Source: Bacillota bacterium (lineage in GTDB: Bacteria; Bacillota; Clostridia; Acetivibrionales; DSM-1351). From it: a stretch of 10,347 nt of DNA. The position numbers were made by a program, and so were the translations under genes. This document shows positions 6,638 to 10,347 of this stretch, piece after piece. The notes below the pieces were generated by a model. The model saw only the letters and a list, made by a program, of their open reading frames with translations, searched no databases and was not told the origin of the DNA. Position 1 is the stretch's first letter; each line of letters starts with the position of its first letter. The DNA is taken from positions 1-10,347 of the forward strand of contig JAEZKZ010000087.1 of NCBI GenBank assembly GCA_023415305.1. Reading direction: 5' to 3'.

Positions 6638-7543
6638 ATGGTACTAGAACACAAAGCTGATTTGACCGATACAGGAAAACCATTAAAATATATTCTTAAG
6701 GGCAGAATGAAAATATCTGAAAGACTGGTTAAAAAGCTGAAATTTCAGAATAAAATTTATGTAAACAACGAAGCGGTGCATGTTAACTATATCGTAAAAG
6801 AAAATGACCAGGTTAGAGTTGAACTCGAACTTGAAGAAGACTGCGCATACATTGAACCGCAAGCTATTCCCATAAACATAATTCATGAGGATAACTGTCT
6901 ATTGGTGCTGAACAAGCAGCCCGGTATTGTTGTACATCCTACTTGCAGTCATCCTGACTCTACTATTGCAAACGGAATTGTATATTATCTTAAGCAAAAG
7001 GGTATTTCAAAAAAAGTCAGACCTGTAAGCAGACTGGACAGAGAAACCTCCGGAATTATTATTTTTGCCAAAAACCAATATGCTCAGGAAGTACTCATTA
7101 AACAAATGCATAGCGGAATATTTGAAAAGGAGTATCTGGGAATTGTGCAGGGTATCCCCATCCAAAAAGCCGGAACAATAAACCTTCCTATTGACAGGAA
7201 GCCTGGTAGCATAATGCTCAGGCATATTTCTGAAACAGGTGCTCCTTCTGTTACACATTATGAGGTTAATGAAAGTTTTCCTCCCCATAATGCAGCTTTA
7301 CTTAGATTTAAGTTGGAGACCGGCAGGACACATCAGATTAGAGTCCACTGTCAGGCAATGGGCTTTCCAATTTATGGAGATACTTTATATTCTGAAAATA
7401 CAGACTTTTTAATTTCCCGACAAGCGCTGCATTCCCATATTACAAAAATTAACCATCCTGAAACCCAAAAGGAAGTTGTTTTCCACGCTGAACTGCCTGT
7501 AGATATGAAAGCGGTTCTGGAAATAATGAGAAACCAACTGTAA
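6638..7543 (+). CDS. RluA/RluD family pseudouridine synthase
   Basis: A 301-residue pseudouridine synthase of the RluA superfamily, which isomerises uridines in rRNA or tRNA. An N-terminal S4-like RNA-binding domain (about residues 12-70, with KISERLVKKLKFQNKIYVN) precedes the catalytic domain. That domain holds LLVLNKQPGIVVHP, the catalytic Asp in VSRLDRETSG (Asp134 counted from this start), and LETGRTHQIRVH near the C-terminus. The S4 plus catalytic layout is of the RluD type, but the target uridine cannot be told from sequence. I place the start at the ATG at 6638, 4 nt after GGAGG; an ATG 18 nt upstream (6620) has no ribosome binding site. The gene diverges from the methionine gamma-lyase-like gene and is preceded by two unusual repeat arrays. 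Confidence 0.9.
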   Translation: MVLEHKADLTDTGKPLKYILKGRMKISERLVKKLKFQNKIYVNNEAVHVNYIVKENDQVRVELELEEDCAYIEPQAIPINIIHEDNCLLVLNKQPGIVVHPTCSHPDSTIANGIVYYLKQKGISKKVRPVSRLDRETSGIIIFAKNQYAQEVLIKQMHSGIFEKEYLGIVQGIPIQKAGTINLPIDRKPGSIMLRHISETGAPSVTHYEVNESFPPHNAALLRFKLETGRTHQIRVHCQAMGFPIYGDTLYSENTDFLISRQALHSHITKINHPETQKEVVFHAELPVDMKAVLEIMRNQL

Positions 7544-7547
7544 ATAT

Positions 7548-7576
7548 TTTACATATATTCTCCGGTATGCTACTAT
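7548..7576 (+). promoter_or_regulatory. promoter for the MerR-like gene
   Basis: TTTACA (7548-7553) and TACTAT (7571-7576) have the ideal 17-nt spacing, and the -10 is preceded by TGC, an extended TGn. It begins 4 nt after the pseudouridine synthase stop codon, so the MerR-like gene has its own transcript start with a leader of about 75 nt. Confidence 0.55.
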
Positions 7577-7598
7577 TTTGTTAGTAAACAGCTTCAAA

Positions 7599-7613
7599 CC
7601 TATACTTAATAGG
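7599..7613 (+). promoter_or_regulatory. small dyad between promoter and MerR-like gene
   Basis: CCTAT and ATAGG form a perfect 5-bp inverted repeat around a 5-nt centre, some 15 nt downstream of the predicted transcription start. It may be an operator, possibly for autoregulation, but short dyads are frequent in AT-rich DNA. Confidence 0.3.
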
Positions 7614-7656
7614 CTGGTCTACAAATGAAGAAGGCATAATAGGAGGCAACGCAAAT

Positions 7657-8262
7657 ATGGATGTATTAAAGGATCGGTATTCAATCACAGAGTTAAGTGA
7701 ATCTTTAAATATAACTGATCACGCTTTAAGATTTTATGAAAAGGAGTTTGGTCTTAAAATTCCAAAAGATAGCAGAGGCAGAAGGTTTTATACCACCGAG
7801 TTGGCCAACGTTATGTATCAGATTAAGGACATGCGGGATCAGGGCCTCGAACTTAAAGCAATTAGGAAAATACTTGAAGATGAAAATATAATCTCTGAAA
7901 CCAACTCTTTTTCAGGATATACTTCTGAACCGGTTAAAGGGGAGCAACTTCCCGCACTTATGGGGTCCTCCCCTGCTCATCTGAACAGCTCCGAGCTTGC
8001 GGTTATAATGGATGCCATAAATAATATGAAAGAACAGGTTTATAATAATATTTCCACAGAGCTTATGTCTACAAAAGATCAGATATCAAAAGAAATCCAC
8101 AAATCCAAGCTTGAGTTAGGAGCCTGTGTTGAAAACAGTTCAAGAAAACTTGAAATAAAACTGGATAGACATTTTCAGGAGGTTGACAGAAGTATTACTA
8201 GCTGGCGGGAAAAAAAGAGTACCTCCCTTGGCGGAAGGTTAAGGAAATTAATCGGGAAGTAG
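7657..8262 (+). CDS. MerR-type winged-helix protein with coiled coil and basic tail
   Basis: A 201-residue protein with a MerR-like winged helix-turn-helix at residues 6-75. ITELSESLNITDHALRFYEKE is the recognition region and RGRRFYTTELANVMYQI the wing and following helix. A low-complexity linker (about 85-110, Ser/Pro rich) leads to a long amphipathic helical stretch (about 112-190), then a basic tail (GGRLRKLIGK). There is no metal- or drug-sensing cysteine cluster. The DNA-binding call is firm. The role is not: it could be a regulator, or a structural DNA-binding protein of the RacA type, which joins a MerR-like head to a coiled coil and works with DivIVA at the pole. AGGAGG lies 10 nt before the ATG, and a promoter and terminator-like hairpin make it a separate unit. 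Confidence 0.8.
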   Translation: MDVLKDRYSITELSESLNITDHALRFYEKEFGLKIPKDSRGRRFYTTELANVMYQIKDMRDQGLELKAIRKILEDENIISETNSFSGYTSEPVKGEQLPALMGSSPAHLNSSELAVIMDAINNMKEQVYNNISTELMSTKDQISKEIHKSKLELGACVENSSRKLEIKLDRHFQEVDRSITSWREKKSTSLGGRLRKLIGK

Positions 8263-8312
8263 AGAAGAAAGGCCATTTCAGCCGAAATTGTATGACCCTT
8301 GTACATTAAATT

Positions 8313-8351
8313 GTTTAGTAATTAGCCGTCTATCATAATACTAAACTTTTT
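8313..8351 (+). terminator. AT-rich terminator-like hairpin after the MerR-like gene
   Basis: GTTTAGTA (8313-8320) pairs with TACTAAAC (8339-8346); beyond a bulged A, TTA and TAA add three pairs, and five Ts follow at 8347-8351. The stem is low in GC, so termination may be weak. It also lies 12 nt beyond the stop codon of the oppositely directed 177-residue gene and could separate the two. Confidence 0.5.
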
Positions 8352-8362
8352 AAGGTAATTCA

Positions 8363-8896
8363 TTAAAACATTCCACGGATTCCAGCCTTCACTAGCTGTT
8401 TTTCCTGTATACTAAGAAAACTATTATCCCACTTTTCTCTATAAGGCTTTAAGTATATTTTCCAGAATGCCTTAGAACTCCATTGTTTCTTACTCATTAT
8501 TGCTTCTGGTAAACAATGAATAGCATCTACCAAATCATATGCTCTTTCAAAATTTTCCTGTCTTAGTAGTGCACATATTTCTAAAGCCACATCGCTTAGA
8601 ACAGATAAATAACGGCTGATTTCGCCTAAGTTATCTGTAACATAACTGATGCAATCCATTTTAAGTGCATTTTCAAGGGATTCGTATGTTTCCAAATCGC
8701 TACTCACATTTCCGTAAATTTCATTTCTGAATATCTCAAATTCAATTGCATCTTCATCTTTTAGTTTTAAACAATATTTACTTACTTGTTCGAGTAGGCT
8801 TATATTGTAAGGACTTCTTATCTGTGAACGAATATTTATGAAAATACGATGAAAACCAAACATAAAACATGAAACATTTCTGTTCTTCTCGCTCAT
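8363..8896 (-). CDS. 177-residue protein of unknown family, likely immunity protein
   Basis: I cannot name the family. The protein is mainly helical by composition, without signal peptide or transmembrane segment. Distinct stretches are LLRQENFERAYDLVDAIHCL (about 111-130) and FWKIYLKPYREKWDNSFL (144-161), with several aromatic residues near the C-terminus. The ATG at 8894-8896 has AGGAGG 6 nt upstream. That AGGAGG overlaps the TAG that would end the ParB-like toxin remnant if its frame were intact. A small cytoplasmic protein coupled directly behind a toxin C-terminal module is the usual layout of polymorphic toxin/immunity pairs, so I infer an immunity role. The open frame continues upstream through the remnant to a TTG at 9064, but that 233-residue reading looks like an artefact of the frameshift. 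Confidence 0.7.
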   Translation of the reverse strand: MSEKNRNVSCFMFGFHRIFINIRSQIRSPYNISLLEQVSKYCLKLKDEDAIEFEIFRNEIYGNVSSDLETYESLENALKMDCISYVTDNLGEISRYLSVLSDVALEICALLRQENFERAYDLVDAIHCLPEAIMSKKQWSSKAFWKIYLKPYREKWDNSFLSIQEKQLVKAGIRGMF

Positions 8897-8906
8897 TCTA
8901 TTCCTC

Positions 8907-9205
8907 CTAATAACCAATTTGCACATCAACTGCACGATTGTTTTTATAGCGTCATTAAGGCGATGATGACCATCTAACACATTACCATTTCTATCTACAA
9001 TAATAGGTTTATCTCCTGCATATTTAGCCGCATTCTTTTGCCTTGTAGGGTCTAATGTATCCAATTTCTTTCCTGGCTTTAAAGTATTTGGGTCAACACC
9101 TTCTTGTACGGTTTTTCCTTTAGGGTCAAATGCCTTTCCGATAGACTTACTATTATTTACGGCAGCCTTACCCGTTCCCTCACTACAAGAGATATAACCA
9201 TTATA
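8907..9205 (-). pseudogene. remnant of a ParB/sulfiredoxin-like toxin C-terminal domain, frameshifted
   Basis: From a stop codon at 9206-9208 the frame reads YNGYISCSEGTGKAAVNN, then DPTRQKNAAKYAGDKPIIVD and NGNVLDGHHRLNDAIK. The VLDGHHR motif belongs to the ParB/sulfiredoxin-like fold used as an effector domain at the C-terminus of some polymorphic toxins; chromosomal ParB proteins have GERR here. After AIK the frame is lost in a run of five As (8941-8945). With a sixth A it would read NNRAVDVQIGY and stop at TAG (8907-8909), directly before the immunity-like gene, giving 99 residues. No in-frame ATG is available after the upstream stop, so the 5' part of the gene is missing. It is either a decayed orphan toxin module, or intact in its 3' part if the A-run is a sequencing error. 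Confidence 0.7.
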
Positions 9206-9282
9206 TTATCTCCGTTCCATATCCTCAATCAAAAAAATCAAATTCCTTCCAAGTGTTTAAATCTTGATTTTAAAAATTAATT
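9206..9282. other. unresolved junction between toxin remnant and insertion sequence
   Basis: A 77-bp AT-rich stretch separates the transposase stop codon from the toxin remnant, and the 3' end of the element should lie within it. On the minus strand one frame reads NQDLNTWKEFDFFD before a stop, which resembles the tail of another small gene. Another frame runs into the remnant through a TAA that a single change to TAT would open (MERR-stop-YNGY). No terminal inverted repeat is expected for IS110, and none was found. Confidence 0.35.
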
Positions 9283-10347
9283 CTATCCTTTTTCAAAATG
9301 CCTATACTCTGTCTTTGATTTCATCATACCGATTCTCACAAGCCGCCTTGCCACGCACACAAGGGCCTGCGGCTTGTTCTTACCCTCTTTGACTTTTGAT
9401 TCAAAATACTCCCTGAATACCGGGTGCCTCGGTTTGCCTGACGCCGATATGGCTACCATTTGTACCGCCATGAAATGGAATATGGCATTTAATGCCCTGT
9501 TGCCATTTCTGCATCTTTGATCTTTGCCCTTTCCGGCAGAGCTAAACTGCACGGGAGCCAAGCCCATGAACCGGGCTAGCTTGTCAGAATCAGGGAACCG
9601 ATTGATATCTCCGATTTCAGATATTAATTGTGCTTCAGTCGCAAGATCAATGCCCGGCATGGTATGCAGCTTGTAGCCTGTCAAAGGTAGCAGCTTCCGC
9701 AGCTCAGCATCAATTTCGGCAATCAGTTCCTTGTTTTGCCTGATTTCCTTGACGATGTTTCTGACGATAAAGTCCCTTTCCTGCTGATAGTCCTTCCTTG
9801 TATCTCCGTCCTTTTCAATCATGCTTAATATCTTATGGATACGCTGCAGCTTCAACGCCTGATGGACCGACTTTATGGTTTCATATATCTTTTCCGGCAA
9901 TGTTGCTTTCACATGCTCCGGCGAAGGGTAGTTCTCCCAGAAGTATAGGGCACTTTTGGCATCAATCAGGGCAAAGAATTTCCTGTAGGACGGGTAGCTG
10001 TAAGATAACTGGCTGTGCAGCTGGTTCTTGTTCATGACATTGCTTTTTACTATCAAGTCCCGCCTTTTCACCAACAGCCGTATCGTCCAGAAAATATCCT
10101 CATGCCTGGCATCCTGCAAGGAGTCCGCCATATCCCGGAGTACCCTGGCAACGCAGTAGGCATCGTAGGAGTCATCCTTATGAATGATGGGATTTGATAG
10201 TCTTACAGCGCTGGTATAGGCCGGATTAACATGCTTTACCTCAAACCTCCTGCCAACCAGATAGGCCGCAAGGTTTCTTCCAAAGCCTCTGGTATCCTCC
10301 AGGCCAAATACAACTTCCTTTGTACCGCATATTCTCCTCATATCCTC
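9283..10347 (-). CDS. IS110-family DEDD transposase (5' end beyond window)
   Basis: The last 354 codons of an IS110-family transposase. Counting from the methionine at 10339-10341, the RuvC-like DEDD part shows Glu15 in VFGLEDTRGFG and the two aspartates of HKDDSYDA (Asp57, Asp60). The 42-residue gap from Glu to Asp and 3-residue gap between aspartates agree with the spacing I recall for IS621 (E60, D102, D105), so the first Asp and about 40-50 residues lie beyond the edge. A long helical insert (about 150-215) leads to the Tnp_20 domain: MPGIDLATEAQLISEIGDI and then APVQFSSAGKGKD, with the candidate catalytic serine at 267 or 268. The frame is open through the last base, so the methionine at 10341 is probably not the start. 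The coding sequence is visibly richer in G+C than its neighbours, a sign of transfer. Confidence 0.93.
   Translation of the reverse strand, partial: EDMRRICGTKEVVFGLEDTRGFGRNLAAYLVGRRFEVKHVNPAYTSAVRLSNPIIHKDDSYDAYCVARVLRDMADSLQDARHEDIFWTIRLLVKRRDLIVKSNVMNKNQLHSQLSYSYPSYRKFFALIDAKSALYFWENYPSPEHVKATLPEKIYETIKSVHQALKLQRIHKILSMIEKDGDTRKDYQQERDFIVRNIVKEIRQNKELIAEIDAELRKLLPLTGYKLHTMPGIDLATEAQLISEIGDINRFPDSDKLARFMGLAPVQFSSAGKGKDQRCRNGNRALNAIFHFMAVQMVAISASGKPRHPVFREYFESKVKEGKNKPQALVCVARRLVRIGMMKSKTEYRHFEKG
9283..10347 (-). mobile_element. IS110-family insertion sequence, truncated by window edge
   Basis: The element is recognised by its transposase. Its left end, where IS110-group elements carry the bridge RNA that guides target choice, is outside the window. 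Its right end lies somewhere in 9206-9282. Orientation is the same as that of the toxin remnant it abuts. Confidence 0.75.

Noticed and set aside
8363..9064. A single 233-residue ParB-domain protein starting at TTG 9064
   Set aside because: No ribosome binding site at the TTG, toxin-like coding sequence continues upstream of it, and the middle section is translated stop-codon and RBS sequence. A frameshift explains it better.
8907..9205. Chromosome or plasmid partition protein ParB
   Set aside because: Only the short GHHR-type fold is present, without the DNA-binding helix-turn-helix domain or a parA neighbour; context fits a toxin effector.
9218..9226. GAGGATATG found here and again at 10339-10347 as direct repeats flanking the insertion sequence
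   Set aside because: The second copy is inside the transposase coding sequence, so it cannot be a target duplication, and IS110 elements usually make none. Chance match.

Overview
The window is AT-rich bacterial DNA with strong AGGAGG-type ribosome binding sites, sigma-A-like promoters and a Gram-positive division gene set (divIVA, ylmH, yggT, sepF, yggS/ylmE, and the N-terminus of an FtsK/SpoIIIE translocase). Together with a methionine gamma-lyase-like gene and a single-pass HlyD-like gene in the same run, this points to an anaerobic Clostridia member. A Ruminiclostridium or cluster III relative is a guess from overall resemblance, not proven here.

Positions 1-6268 are read from the minus strand. 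In order of transcription they hold a PLP enzyme of the methionine gamma-lyase/aluminium-resistance family, an orphan HlyD-like membrane-anchored protein, yggS (TTG start, 8-nt overlap with its upstream neighbour), sepF, yggT, ylmH and divIVA. A hairpin terminator whose two imperfect pairs become G-U wobbles only on the minus strand closes this run. Then come a 20-bp tandem repeat, an extended -10 promoter and the first 176 codons of ftsK, which leaves the window at position 1. The run joins septum placement (SepF, DivIVA), chromosome translocation (FtsK), PLP homeostasis (YggS) and stalled-ribosome rescue (YlmH).

Positions 6269-6637 are a divergent intergenic region with unexpected structure: four 10-bp repeats abutting a promoter, then six 13-bp AT-rich repeats in the presumed leader of an RluA/RluD-family pseudouridine synthase gene (plus strand). 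A second promoter and a small dyad precede a plus-strand gene for a MerR-type winged helix joined to a coiled coil and a basic tail. That unit ends in an AT-rich terminator-like hairpin near 8313-8351.

Positions 8363-10347 are accessory DNA on the minus strand. A 177-residue protein of unknown family has a perfect RBS directly behind the remains of a ParB/sulfiredoxin-like toxin C-terminal domain. The toxin remnant is broken at both ends. Its 5' part is lost, and a five-A run shifts the frame so that the remnant appears fused to the downstream gene; one extra A would restore a natural C-terminus and stop codon just before the RBS. Next to it lies an IS110-family DEDD transposase gene, richer in G+C than its neighbours, whose first codons are beyond the right edge. 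I read this as a degraded polymorphic-toxin/immunity cassette next to an insertion sequence.
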